Below, in pieces: positions 7,805 through 16,288 of a stretch of DNA of 24,894 nt. Position numbers and translations under genes: made by a program. Source of the stretch: Thermogutta sp. (lineage in GTDB: Bacteria > Planctomycetota > Planctomycetia > Pirellulales > Thermoguttaceae). The notes under the pieces are model-generated. The model worked only from the letters and a program-made list of their open reading frames with translations. It was not told the DNA's origin and did not search any database. How positions within the stretch are numbered: the first letter of the stretch is position 1; each line of letters starts with the position of its first letter. The DNA lies in the NCBI RefSeq assembly GCF_014359955.1, contig NZ_JACIYL010000004.1, forward strand, positions 1-24,894, read 5' to 3'.

Positions 7805-9346
7805 CTATTTTTTCAGAACGATGATCTGGCGTCCAATGCGGCTGGCCACTTCCAATTTAATGCCCTTTTCGAGATTACCTTTTTTCAACGCCTTCTGCCA
7901 ATCATCCACATTACGGATTGGCTGGTCTTCCACCTGCACAATAACCATCCCCGTTCTCAGGCCCGATTTTTCCCCCGGTTTACCGGGATCTGCATGGACA
8001 ACGACCACTCCTTCCGTCACGCGCACTCCCGTGGCCTGCCCGATGTCGGGGTCGAAATCCATCAAGATAAGCCCGAGTTCCCGATCATACGTCCGTCGCC
8101 GATTCACTTCAGAAGATTCTTCTGAAGCACGTTGCTTAAGTCGCTCCGCCAACTCCTGTTCCGAGGGCGATTCCTCCAAGGTGACCTCGATCTCGATCGG
8201 CGCTCCATCGCGAAGTAACCGAATTTTGTGTTTTTGGTCGATGGCCGCCCGTTCCACCAGCTCCTGAAGCGTCGGAACATCCGTCACGGGATACCCGTCA
8301 AACTCCGTCACGATATCGTTGCGTCTGAGTCCTGCCTTGTCCGCTGGCCCATCCGGCAGCACCTGCCGAATGACCACAGCGCTGGGCTGCGTCCCGCTCT
8401 TCCCGTTGCTTCCAGTTTGAGCCGGTCGCGGCAGGAGCACTTCATCGAGAGTCACGCCCAGATATGCGCGGCGAACCCTCCCGTGAGCCAAAAGCTCCGA
8501 ACTGACCCATTTCACCAGGTTAATCGGGATGGCAAACCCGACCCCCTGGTAACCACCGCTTCTGGAAAAGATAGCGGTATTGATTCCCACGACCTCCCCT
8601 TCCAGGTTAACCAGAGGCCCCCCGGAATTGCCAGGATTGATGGCGGCGTCGGTCTGAATGAACCGGACCCGCCCGATGGACCGCAGGCTCCGTCCTTTGG
8701 CGCTTACGATCCCAGCGCTGACCGTCCCTTCCAGTTCAAAAGGGTTGCCAACCGCCAGGACCCATTCTCCGATGTCCAATTGATCTGAATCTCCTAATTG
8801 GGCGGCCGGGAGCGGCTCGGTTGTCTCGACCTGCAGGACAGCCAAATCGCTCAGCTCGTCAGTTTTTTTGTCGATCACGGGCAACTCGCGTCCATCGAAC
8901 AGGCGAACCGTGACAACGTCTCCCCCCTCGATGACGTGCCGGTTTGTTACAATCACCCCCCGCGGATCGATAATCACGCCGGCCCCCAGCCCCATATCAG
9001 GGTTCCGGGGGATGTCGAACTGAAAGCCGGGCTCGTCAGGATTCGAATCGTTATCACCCCACGGCAACCCGGGAATCGACCGCCGGGGCCGCGCTTCTCG
9101 CGTCGTGGCCGTGCGAATCGTCACCACGGTCGGCAGTACTTTCTTGGCCGCCAGGCGAAAGGCGAGAGACAATTTTCTGGCCTGCTGAATAGCCTCCGTT
9201 TCGTCGTCTTCAGCCCGCACAATTGTTCCGCCAAGCGTCGCACACAGCACAGACAGCACCAGAAGTCGCGTTCCGACAGCGATCCAGGTCAACCGCTTTT
9301 CGCCGGCGACGCATTGACGCTCACAGTTTCGGCCATCGCTGATCAT
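7805..9346 (-). CDS. HtrA/DegP-type serine protease with two PDZ domains
   Basis: A periplasmic quality-control protease/chaperone. The 513-residue product has an N-terminal hydrophobic segment (about 20-45, ending in VRAEDD) that acts as signal peptide or anchor. A trypsin-like domain (about 60-285) follows with the complete triad: His137 in NRHVIEGG, Asp167 in LSDLAVL, Ser241 in NPGNSGGPL. Two PDZ domains follow: PDZ1 about 293-392 (YLGVTL, GPADKAGL, GDxI-like RRNDIV) and PDZ2 about 423-512 (GLILMDFD, KPGEKSGLRTGMVI). An Arg/Pro-rich loop at 82-115 lies before the His strand, at the position of the regulatory LA loop of DegP. The start ATG 9346 has GAGGAG eight nt upstream. It is divergent from the operon starting at 9673, and is followed by cdsA and the phosphatase. 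DegP, DegQ and DegS cannot be separated by eye, so no symbol is given. Confidence 0.94.
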   Translation of the reverse strand: MISDGRNCERQCVAGEKRLTWIAVGTRLLVLSVLCATLGGTIVRAEDDETEAIQQARKLSLAFRLAAKKVLPTVVTIRTATTREARPRRSIPGLPWGDNDSNPDEPGFQFDIPRNPDMGLGAGVIIDPRGVIVTNRHVIEGGDVVTVRLFDGRELPVIDKKTDELSDLAVLQVETTEPLPAAQLGDSDQLDIGEWVLAVGNPFELEGTVSAGIVSAKGRSLRSIGRVRFIQTDAAINPGNSGGPLVNLEGEVVGINTAIFSRSGGYQGVGFAIPINLVKWVSSELLAHGRVRRAYLGVTLDEVLLPRPAQTGSNGKSGTQPSAVVIRQVLPDGPADKAGLRRNDIVTEFDGYPVTDVPTLQELVERAAIDQKHKIRLLRDGAPIEIEVTLEESPSEQELAERLKQRASEESSEVNRRRTYDRELGLILMDFDPDIGQATGVRVTEGVVVVHADPGKPGEKSGLRTGMVIVQVEDQPIRNVDDWQKALKKGNLEKGIKLEVASRIGRQIIVLKK

Positions 9347-9672
9347 GATGAGAACTCCTCAGCCCATGCTGATTTTTGTTTCATGCCGGAGACCGCCTCC
9401 ATTGTGCAAGTTTACGACACATTTCCAGGTAGAATCAACCGACCTTCGGCGACAGCCTTCACCAAAGAAAGGGTGTTACGGTGCCAGATTGGGGCTACTC
9501 CCGGCCCGTCACGAACAGTTGGTCCCCCGCCACCTCCTCCGAGCGACCGAGAATCGCGGCCGTGGCATGACTGAAGGAACCTTTGCACAATTCCTGTATA
9601 ACGGAATTACAATCTGAAAGGAAAGTGAGTAGGAATGACCCGGCGAGACCTGGATCAAAAGGAGAGGCGCTC
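9347..9672. other. Divergent intergenic control region (326 nt)
   Basis: This lies between the minus-strand HtrA gene and the plus-strand seven-gene cluster. The right part holds a promoter-like element and an inverted repeat (described separately) and a strong Shine-Dalgarno for the glycosidase gene. No good promoter was found for the minus strand. Open frames across it have no protein-like character. Confidence 0.5.
9583..9613 (+). promoter_or_regulatory. Candidate promoter with inverted repeat for the 9673-17743 operon
   Basis: TTGCAC (9583-9588) and TACAAT (9608-9613) are separated by 19 nt, slightly long for sigma70. The spacer is filled by an inverted repeat AATTCC (9589-9594), 8 nt, GGAATT (9603-9608), placed where a repressor would block polymerase. 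The predicted start point (about 9620) leaves a 53-nt leader before the ATG at 9673. The element is seen directly; its function is inferred. Confidence 0.4.
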
Positions 9673-11595
9673 ATGATCGGTGGGACACGTTTTGCCCTGG
9701 TTTCTGGCCTTGTCACGGCAGGCCTTTTCGCCTGGAGCATCCAGGTTCATTCCGCCCCTGCCCAAGACCAGCGTGACGGCGACGGTAAGGTGACCATTTC
9801 CGGAGAGTTGAAACGGTGGCATAAGGTCACATTGACTCTGGCTGGGCCTTTGGCACATGAGCGGGACAACGACCCGAATCCGTTCACCGACTACAACTTC
9901 ACTGTGGAGTTCCGTCACGAGTCTGGCGATCCGGTGTACCGTGTGCCAGGCTATTTCGCCGCAGACGGCCAGGCCGGAGAGACCTCGGCCGAGGCGGGGA
10001 ATTGCTGGCGTGCCCATCTGGCGCCGGACAAACCGGGAGTCTGGAGTTATCGCATTTCCTTTTTGAAGGGCAAACATGCGGCGATTAGCGGAGAGGGAAC
10101 ACCATTGGCACCTTACCATGGAGTTACTGGACAATTCACAATCGGAGAGACGGACAAGACAGGACGTGATTTTCGTGCCAAAGGAAGACTGGCCTATGTG
10201 GGGAAACACCATTTGCAGTTTTTGGGCAGTAAGGAGTTCTTCCTGAAGGCTGGGGCGGACGCTCCGGAGACCTTCCTGGCGTATGCCGACTTTGACGGTA
10301 CAGTCGCCACGAAAAAAAATGTTCCCCTTCACACCTGGTCCGCTCATATCCGCGACTGGCGTCCGGGAGACCCCAGTTGGAAGGGTGGAAAAGGGAAAGG
10401 GATTATCGGAGCACTCAATTATTTAGCTTCCAAGGGCGTCAACGTTTTTTCCTTCATACCCTATAATGCCGGCGGAGACGGCGATAACGTCTGGCCATTC
10501 GTGGAACGGAATGACAAATTTCATTATGACTGTTCGAAACTTGACCAGTGGGGAATTGTGTTTGACCATGCCACTTCTCTCGGGCTGTATCTGCATTTCA
10601 AACTTCAAGAGCAGGAGATGGATGATAACCGCGTGGGCGACAAGGCCGAGAAGAAGGAAGTTCCGGAATCTCTGGATGGTGGAGCCCTCGGGCCGGAGCG
10701 CAAACTCTACTGCCGCGAATTAATTGCGAGATTCGCACACAACCTGGCGCTGAACTGGAATATCGGGGAGGAAAATAGTCAGTCGCCGGAAGAACAACGA
10801 GCGATGATACGGTATATATGGGAAATGGACCCGTATAAACACCCTATCGTTATTCACACATTTCCACACTGGCAGGATCGGGTGTATTCCGAGCTTTTGG
10901 GTGACAAATCACTGTTAACGGGTGCTTCGTTGCAAAACGGTTGGCGGGAAGTTCATCAACGTACCCTCCGATGGGTGCGAGCGTCAGCAAAAGCAGGGCG
11001 TCCATGGGTCGTGGCCAACGATGAGCAGGGGCCGGCGGATTTGGGCGTTCCACCCGATCCCGGTTATGCAGGGTTCGACGGCGTGGCCCGCTCAAGGCCC
11101 GAAGATCCCGGTTACTCTTGTCATGACATCCGCAAGTACACATTGTGGGGAAATCTTATGGCGGGTGGTGCGGGCGTCGAATATTATTTTGGGTACAAGC
11201 TTCCCCAGAATGATTTGATGTGCGAAGACTATCGAAGTCGCGACCGGTCCTGGGACTATTGCCGCATTGCCCTTGAATTCTTCTCGAAGTTTCACGTTCC
11301 ATTCTGGAATATGACGAATGCCGACGAATTGGTAGGAAATAGCAAGAATGACAACTCTCGTTATTGCTTAGCACTTCCCGGTCAAGTCTATGTGGTTTAT
11401 TTACCCACGGGTGGAACGTGCGAGCTCGATCTCTCTCACACTGTCGGAGCTTTCTCAGTCAAGTGGTATAACCCGCGCCAGGGTGGTGAATTGCAGGATG
11501 GCTCCGTAAAAGAGGTTTCGGGTGGCGGCAAGGTGAAGCTGGGGAAGCCGCCAGCAGACCAAAACGAGGACTGGGTCATTTTGATTCGGAAATAA
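9673..11595 (+). CDS. Secreted DUF5060-type glycoside hydrolase (TIM barrel plus C-terminal collagen-binding-like domain)
   Basis: A 640-residue exported protein, probably cleaving a plant- or algal-type glycan. Signal peptide at 1-30 (FALVSGLVTAGLFAWSIQVHSAPA). Residues about 38-157 form a beta-sandwich like DUF5060 (KRWHKVTLTLAGP, NPFTDYNFTVEF, PGYFAADG, WRAHLAPDKPGVWSYRISF). The middle (about 175-540) is a TIM barrel of the DUF4038/apiosidase-like group, with candidate catalytic glutamates in NWNIGEEN (E366/E367) and VVANDEQGPADLG (E451). The C-terminus (about 560-640) matches the putative collagen-binding domain common in such enzymes: VYVVYLPTGG, KWYNPRQGG and a final EDWVILIRK. The ATG at 9673 follows AAGGAGAGG closely and begins the signal peptide; the frame is open to 9583. 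It is the first gene of the cluster, four nt before the dehydrogenase. Substrate unknown; GH140-like apiosidase is one possibility. Confidence 0.85.
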   Translation: MIGGTRFALVSGLVTAGLFAWSIQVHSAPAQDQRDGDGKVTISGELKRWHKVTLTLAGPLAHERDNDPNPFTDYNFTVEFRHESGDPVYRVPGYFAADGQAGETSAEAGNCWRAHLAPDKPGVWSYRISFLKGKHAAISGEGTPLAPYHGVTGQFTIGETDKTGRDFRAKGRLAYVGKHHLQFLGSKEFFLKAGADAPETFLAYADFDGTVATKKNVPLHTWSAHIRDWRPGDPSWKGGKGKGIIGALNYLASKGVNVFSFIPYNAGGDGDNVWPFVERNDKFHYDCSKLDQWGIVFDHATSLGLYLHFKLQEQEMDDNRVGDKAEKKEVPESLDGGALGPERKLYCRELIARFAHNLALNWNIGEENSQSPEEQRAMIRYIWEMDPYKHPIVIHTFPHWQDRVYSELLGDKSLLTGASLQNGWREVHQRTLRWVRASAKAGRPWVVANDEQGPADLGVPPDPGYAGFDGVARSRPEDPGYSCHDIRKYTLWGNLMAGGAGVEYYFGYKLPQNDLMCEDYRSRDRSWDYCRIALEFFSKFHVPFWNMTNADELVGNSKNDNSRYCLALPGQVYVVYLPTGGTCELDLSHTVGAFSVKWYNPRQGGELQDGSVKEVSGGGKVKLGKPPADQNEDWVILIRK

Positions 11596-11599
11596 CAAG

Positions 11600-12685
11600 A
11601 TGATGGAGACGACATTCACAATCGCCGTTTTGCCCGGGGACGGCATCGGTCCAGAGGTTATTCGCGAAGCAGTCAAGGTTTTGAGGGCGGTCGAATCCCA
11701 CCTGCCGGATGTCAGATTTAACCTCACCGAGTATCCTTGCGGTGCGACGTGTTTTTTGGCGACGGGAGAGGCCCTGCCGAGCGAAACCTTCGAGGCCTGC
11801 TGTCAGGCCGATGCTATCTTATTAGGGGCCATGGGGCTCCCGTCCGTTCGGCTGCCTGATGGGCGAGAAATAACCCCACAGATTGATCTGCGCGAAAAAC
11901 TTGACCTGTACTGTGGGGTTCGACCGGTTTATTTATACCATTCTTCGGATACACCATTGAAGGGATATGGTGCGGGAGAGATTGACTTCGTCATTGTTCG
12001 GGAAAACACGGAGGGACTGTTCTCGAGCCGAACGGCCCACAACAGCTCCGACAGCGACACAGTTTGGGACGTGTTGCGAATTACCAGAACCGGGGCATCG
12101 AGGATCTTTCGCGCAGCCTTCGAGCTTGCAAAGAAACGACGGCATCATCTGACTCTGGTCGATAAAGCCAATGTTCTTCCGTCTATGGCATTCTTTCGCC
12201 GGGTTTTCACGGAGGTGGCCCGAGAATATCCCGATGTCGCCACCGACTTCTGCTACGTCGACGCGGCGGCGTTGTATTTGCTCAAGTCACCCCACCGCTT
12301 TGATGTGATTGTTACGGAGAACATGTTTGGCGACATCCTCTCAGACTTGGCGGCTGGTCTTGTCGGTGGAATGGGTATGGCGCCCTCGGCAGATATTGGT
12401 GACAGGGCAGCCATTATTCAGCCGGCGCATGGTTCGGCCCCGGATATCGCGGGACGCGGCATTGCCAATCCGGTGGCTGCCATTCTTTCTGTAGCCATGA
12501 TGCTGGAATGGTTGAAACACCCCTCAACCCTTCGTGGAGCCAACTGGATTCGCGAGGCCGTGAGACGAACGCTTCAAGAACCGGGTTTGAGGACCCCGGA
12601 TTTGGGTGGATCATTGCGGACAAATGAGATGGGCGACTTGATTGTAAGAGAAATTGAGCAAACATGTTCCGCATCCACGACCTGA
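11600..12685 (+). CDS. Isocitrate/isopropylmalate-family dehydrogenase (NAD(P)-dependent oxidative decarboxylase)
   Basis: A cytoplasmic beta-hydroxyacid oxidative decarboxylase of 361 residues. Visible motifs: LPGDGIGPEV (11-20), R98 in DLREKLDL, GVRPVY (106-111), VRENTEG (133-139), VDKANVL (187-193), metal ligands D221, D245 and D249 in the VDAAA and NMFGDILSDL segments, and the coenzyme loop AHGSAPDIAGRGIANP (276-291). The position that is a catalytic tyrosine in many members (ENTEG-x-Y) is Phe141 here. The sequence is nearer to the broad tartrate/isopropylmalate/homoisocitrate group than to true LeuB or Icd. No leu genes are adjacent, and the neighbours (sugar-acid kinase, transporter, oxidoreductase) suggest a sugar-acid substrate. 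It starts four nt after the glycosidase stop, and its end overlaps the cyclase gene by 22 nt, so it is almost certainly translated from the same mRNA. Confidence 0.88.
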   Translation: MMETTFTIAVLPGDGIGPEVIREAVKVLRAVESHLPDVRFNLTEYPCGATCFLATGEALPSETFEACCQADAILLGAMGLPSVRLPDGREITPQIDLREKLDLYCGVRPVYLYHSSDTPLKGYGAGEIDFVIVRENTEGLFSSRTAHNSSDSDTVWDVLRITRTGASRIFRAAFELAKKRRHHLTLVDKANVLPSMAFFRRVFTEVAREYPDVATDFCYVDAAALYLLKSPHRFDVIVTENMFGDILSDLAAGLVGGMGMAPSADIGDRAAIIQPAHGSAPDIAGRGIANPVAAILSVAMMLEWLKHPSTLRGANWIREAVRRTLQEPGLRTPDLGGSLRTNEMGDLIVREIEQTCSASTT

Positions 12686-13296
12686 CCCTAACAATTTGCG
12701 AGGACATGCCTGGCGTTGAGTTAAAACCACGGCATCGACGTCCCCACGATGCCTGGAACTCGACGGTATTGAGTCTATACTCCCATTGCGGCACACACAT
12801 GGATGCGCCTGCCCATGTGGACAGTGATGCCTATGGAATCGACCAGATTCCCCTGGACCGGTGTTACGGGCCAGCCTGGATCGTGCGAATTCCCGATGTG
12901 GCCCCGCGGAGTCTTATTGGAATCGAACACTTGGGCCATGTCGCTGAACAACTTCAGCCTGGCGAGGGCCTGATTCTTGCAACCGGTTGGAGTTCCCGTT
13001 GGGGCACCCCACAATATCGGGACGCACTTCCGCGCGTCAGCCGCGATCTGGCATGGTGGTGTGTGAATCGTCAGGTCCGCATTCTGGGCGTTGAGCCACC
13101 TTCTGTGGCGGATGTCCATAATCGGCAGGAATTGGAAGAAATCCATGGGATTCTTTTGAAGGGCGGCGTCATCATTGTCGAAGGTTTGACCAACCTGGAA
13201 GCGATTTCCAGCTCGCGGGTAATATTCGCCGTATTTCCGTTGAAGATCAAACACGGGGATGGCTCGCCGGTCCGTGCGGTGGCCATCGAAGAATGA
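12664..13296 (+). CDS. Cyclase-family (kynurenine formamidase-like) metal hydrolase
   Basis: A 210-residue member of the PF04199 'cyclase' fold, whose characterised members hydrolyse amides and esters such as N-formylkynurenine or isatin with a bound divalent metal. The metal motif HCGTHMDAPAH is intact (H41, H45, D47, H51), and the later conserved elements IHGILLKGGVIIVEGLTNL (160-178, with H161 and E173) are also there. No signal peptide. The ATG lies inside the last 22 nt of the dehydrogenase gene, so translation is probably coupled. In this setting it may act as a lactonase or acyl hydrolase on an oxidised sugar; that is inference, since tryptophan-degradation genes are absent. Confidence 0.88.
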   Translation: MFRIHDLTLTICEDMPGVELKPRHRRPHDAWNSTVLSLYSHCGTHMDAPAHVDSDAYGIDQIPLDRCYGPAWIVRIPDVAPRSLIGIEHLGHVAEQLQPGEGLILATGWSSRWGTPQYRDALPRVSRDLAWWCVNRQVRILGVEPPSVADVHNRQELEEIHGILLKGGVIIVEGLTNLEAISSSRVIFAVFPLKIKHGDGSPVRAVAIEE

Positions 13297-13327
13297 TCCA
13301 ATTGAATCTGTGACGAGGTCTGGGCTG

Positions 13328-14749
13328 ATGCTTGCTCCGCAGCGACAATCGCGGATCCGCATCTGGGTCGTCACCATTCTGTTCTTCTTTAGTCTCAACA
13401 CTTACCTGGATCGGGCCTGCATTGCGTCCGCGGTTGATGCCATCCGTCAAGATCTTCGCCTGTCGGACGAGGCCATGGGGCTTGTCCTGGGTATTTTTGC
13501 CCTGGGTTACGCTCTGTTTCAGGTACCAGCGGGTTGGTTTGCCGATAGGTACGGGGCCAAGAAGACACTGGCCTTTGTGGTCACGGCCTGGAGTGCGCTG
13601 ACAGCCCTCACCGGTCTTGTGTCGCGCTTCTGGCAACTCCTTGTCGTAAGGTTTCTTTTCGGGGCCAGTGAGGCGGGGGCCTTTCCTGGCATTGCCCAGG
13701 CCTATTACCGCTGGTTACCCCCTGGCGAGCGAGGGCTGGCACACGGGGTTACGTTCTCTGGCAGCCGCCTGGGGGCGGCGATCTCGCTGTTCCTGATGCC
13801 GTGGTTGATCGGCCAACTGGGCTGGCGGGGAATGTTTCTCGTGAACGGTCTGGTGGGCTTGCTTTGGGTGGCCTGGTGGCTCTCGACATATCGTGATGAT
13901 CCGCGCGACCATCCCCGAGTGACAGAGAAGGAGATTGAGCACATCAAAAAGGGCGGTACTGAAGCGCTCGATCGTACCGAGCCAGCCCCCTTGGCAGTTT
14001 TGATCACGTCGGCCAACATGTTTCTCGCCATGGTTCAGTATTTTGCGAGCAACGTGACATTCTTCGTGACGCTCACCTGGTTGCCGACCTACCTCAAGCG
14101 GCAGTGGTCGGATGATCCTTCGGCGATTTACTGGTCGGCAGTCCCCCTTCTGTGTGCTACGGCAGCCAATTGGGTTGCGGGGGGAATGGTCACCCGTCTG
14201 CATTCCCTTGGTTACCCTGTGGCATCTCGCCGAATAACGGCGATTATTGGGTTTGGACTGGCCACGCTTGGATTATTACTTGCCACACAGACCAACAACC
14301 TCTTCTGGTTCGTAACATTCTTCAGCATCACCACGTTTGGCGTTGACATGACCCTCAGTCCGAGTTGGGCGTTCTGCAACGACCTCGGCGGAAAATATTC
14401 GGGAACGATTTCCGCTGCTATGAACATGGTCGGAAACATTGGTGCGGCCTTCGGGGCCATCGTCTTCCCCCTCCTGCAGGATTCCACAACCGGAGAGGCC
14501 AGCCTTTTCTTCGTCATGGCGGCCAGTCTCAACGCGGTCGCCATCTTGTGCTGGCTGTTCATGAATCCCACGCGACGTCCGGTTTCCACGGTCTCGACGA
14601 CCCAGCTTTGGGCAAGATTTGCAACCGTGATGGCAATTTGTAATCACGGTGGCTGCAGGCTTGATCGGAGTTCAGATTTATATGTCCACCCACAAGCAAG
14701 GGACCACGAACCAGAAAGAGAGCATCTCGAATGGCTCAAAGAATGTTGA
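13328..14749 (+). CDS. MFS transporter, anion:cation symporter (ACS) type
   Basis: An inner-membrane permease of 473 residues. The N-terminal half has the ACS signatures: N-T-Y-L-D-R-A (TM1), the cytoplasmic loop-2 motif GWFADRYGAKK, RFLFGASEAGAFPG and a central-loop RDDPRDHPRVTEKE. This family imports hexuronates, hexarates, galactonate, tartrate, phthalate and other organic anions. Twelve hydrophobic segments can be counted, the last being FFVMAASLNAVAILCWLF. The ATG 13328 has GAGG nine nt upstream (13315-13318); the frame is open to 13259 inside the cyclase gene. The last 45 residues (from about TTQLWARF) are unusually polar and Cys/His/Arg-rich, while the neighbouring frame encodes a good membrane helix and runs to the next gene, so the C-terminus as given may be wrong. 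Confidence 0.9.
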   Translation: MLAPQRQSRIRIWVVTILFFFSLNTYLDRACIASAVDAIRQDLRLSDEAMGLVLGIFALGYALFQVPAGWFADRYGAKKTLAFVVTAWSALTALTGLVSRFWQLLVVRFLFGASEAGAFPGIAQAYYRWLPPGERGLAHGVTFSGSRLGAAISLFLMPWLIGQLGWRGMFLVNGLVGLLWVAWWLSTYRDDPRDHPRVTEKEIEHIKKGGTEALDRTEPAPLAVLITSANMFLAMVQYFASNVTFFVTLTWLPTYLKRQWSDDPSAIYWSAVPLLCATAANWVAGGMVTRLHSLGYPVASRRITAIIGFGLATLGLLLATQTNNLFWFVTFFSITTFGVDMTLSPSWAFCNDLGGKYSGTISAAMNMVGNIGAAFGAIVFPLLQDSTTGEASLFFVMAASLNAVAILCWLFMNPTRRPVSTVSTTQLWARFATVMAICNHGGCRLDRSSDLYVHPQARDHEPEREHLEWLKEC

Positions 14750-14804
14750 TGTAAACAATTCACCAGACCATCCCATCAATTCTCGAGGAGAGTCTCACTT
14801 ATGA
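14637..14804 (+). other. Alternative-frame C-terminal extension or small membrane protein overlapping the MFS gene end
   Basis: In the frame one base ahead of the MFS frame, codons from 14637 to the TGA at 14802-14804 are open and read FVITVAAGLIGVQIYM, then a polar Ser/Asn-rich tail. This is a typical membrane helix plus cytoplasmic tail. Its stop overlaps the next gene's ATG as ATGA. A stop in this frame sits just upstream (14628-14630), so it is reached only through a frameshift (slip or indel between about 14630 and 14642) or an internal start (such as GTG 14649 or ATG 14682). Confidence 0.4.
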
Positions 14805-15859
14805 CGGCGGAACACCGACGGCTCAAAGGTGTTTGTATCGGGGCAGGCTACTTCAGCCACTATCATTACGATGCCTGGCGGAGAATCCCGGAAGTTGAAA
14901 TCACAGCTTTTTGCAGCCGCGATCCCCATCGGATCCGGGCTGTCCAACAACGCTTTGGAATTTCCCGAGTCTATGCTGATTATCGAGAAATGCTGGACAA
15001 AGAGAAGCCCGATTTTGTGGATATTATCACGCCGCCCCCCACCCATTTGGAAATGTGTCGAGAGGCCGCGCGACGATTGATTCACATCATTTGCCAGAAG
15101 CCCCTTGCACCGTCGCTGGAGGAAGCGAGGACGCTCGTTGCCGAAGTCGCGCGTGCAGGTGTTCGTTTCATGGTTCACGAGAATTTTCGGTTTCAGCCCT
15201 GGTACCGCGAAATCAAACGGTTGCTGGAAGAGGGAACGCTGGGACGTGTCTTTTCGATTTATATCCAAACGAGGATGGGCGACGGTTGGGGGGAAAACGC
15301 CTATCTTGACCGACAGCCCTATTTCCGCGAGTATCCGCGACTACTCATTTATGAAACGGGGGTCCATTTTATCGATACCTTTCGCTATCTTCTGGGAGAG
15401 ATCCGCCGTGTCATGGCCTGGCTTCGTCGATTGAACCCGGTCATCGCCGGCGAGGACTGCGGTCTGATGGTGTGCGAATTCCATTCCGGAGCCATAGGTG
15501 TATGGGACGCGAACCGCTACAATGAGCCAAACTACGAGAATCCGCGCTACACCTTTGGTCAAACTCTGGTGGAAGGCGAGAGAGGCTCGATTCGCGTCTA
15601 TTCCGATGGGCGTCTCACGGTACAGCAGTTGGGAAAGACCGAGGAGGTTGTAGATTACAAGCCCTCACGACAAGGTTTTGCGGGTGACTGCTGCTATGCC
15701 GCCCAAAGGCATTTTATCGAAGGCCTCCTCACCGGAAGGCCATTCGAAACAGACGGTTGGGATTATCTGAAGACATTAACAGTGCAGGAGGCTGTCTATC
15801 AGTCGGCAGCCACCGGACAGCCCGTTGATGTTGCCTCCATTTCGGGAGAGAACCAATGA
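14801..15859 (+). CDS. Gfo/Idh/MocA-family oxidoreductase
   Basis: A 352-residue cytoplasmic NAD(P)-dependent sugar dehydrogenase/oxidoreductase. The Rossmann glycine motif CIGAGYFSHYH is at 12-22, the sugar-binding HENFRFQPWYREIK at 126-139, and GVHFIDTFRYL at 187-197 supplies the conserved His/Asp pair (H189, D192). The usual E-K-P motif reads QKP (99-101), with the lysine kept. Members oxidise a hydroxyl of a cyclic sugar or sugar acid; D-apiose dehydrogenase belongs to this family. ATG 14801 has GAGGAGAG ten nt upstream. Its stop overlaps the ATG of the VOC gene (ATGA, 15856-15859), which means coupled translation. Substrate unknown. Confidence 0.9.
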   Translation: MTAEHRRLKGVCIGAGYFSHYHYDAWRRIPEVEITAFCSRDPHRIRAVQQRFGISRVYADYREMLDKEKPDFVDIITPPPTHLEMCREAARRLIHIICQKPLAPSLEEARTLVAEVARAGVRFMVHENFRFQPWYREIKRLLEEGTLGRVFSIYIQTRMGDGWGENAYLDRQPYFREYPRLLIYETGVHFIDTFRYLLGEIRRVMAWLRRLNPVIAGEDCGLMVCEFHSGAIGVWDANRYNEPNYENPRYTFGQTLVEGERGSIRVYSDGRLTVQQLGKTEEVVDYKPSRQGFAGDCCYAAQRHFIEGLLTGRPFETDGWDYLKTLTVQEAVYQSAATGQPVDVASISGENQ

Positions 15860-16269
15860 GCGTGTTCAATCGTTTGGATCACATTGCCATTCTTGTGGCC
15901 GACACGGAGAAGGCACTGGAGGTTTTCCATCACAAACTGGGTTTTCCGCTTGTCTTCAGTGAGATACTGGAAGATCAGGGTGTGCGGCTGACACACCTGG
16001 ACATGGGAAGCGTTCAACTCCAACTGGTGCAGCCGCTCCGCGATGACATCCCGTTGGCCCGGGTCCTCGCGGAAAAAGGGGAAGGATTGCACCATATATG
16101 TTTTTATGTGGATGACTTATCTCGGTCGGTGGATGATTTGAGAATGAGGGGAGTTGGTTGCCGGGACGCCCTCCCGCGGAGTGCTCCACACGGCAAGAAA
16201 GCGGTGTTCCTCAAGCCGGAGGATACCTACGGCGTGCTCGTGGAGCTTACCAGTCCCCCACAGCAGTAG
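15856..16269 (+). CDS. VOC-superfamily protein, methylmalonyl-CoA-epimerase-like
   Basis: A 137-residue single vicinal-oxygen-chelate protein (two beta-alpha-beta-beta-beta modules). The metal-binding pattern of methylmalonyl-CoA epimerase is visible: His9 in LDHIAI, Gln56 in VQLQLVQP, His80 in GEGLHHICFYVDD and Glu130 in GVLVELTS. GEGLHH and the C-terminal VELTSP are typical of epimerases rather than glyoxalase or dioxygenase members. No methylmalonyl-CoA mutase gene is near, and its place inside a sugar-acid operon points to epimerisation or isomerisation of a pathway acid, so a mce symbol is not justified. The start overlaps the oxidoreductase stop by 4 nt; the kinase gene follows after 19 nt. 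Confidence 0.87.
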   Translation: MSVFNRLDHIAILVADTEKALEVFHHKLGFPLVFSEILEDQGVRLTHLDMGSVQLQLVQPLRDDIPLARVLAEKGEGLHHICFYVDDLSRSVDDLRMRGVGCRDALPRSAPHGKKAVFLKPEDTYGVLVELTSPPQQ

Positions 16270-16288
16270 TTGGCCAAGTCGAGAAACT

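Noticed and set aside
11600..12685. Naming the dehydrogenase leuB or icd
   Set aside because: No leucine or TCA genes adjoin, and the substrate-loop residues differ (Phe141, RENTEGLFSS).
15856..16269. Naming the VOC protein methylmalonyl-CoA epimerase (mce)
   Set aside because: Metal residues agree, but no methylmalonyl-CoA pathway gene is nearby and the operon context is sugar acids.
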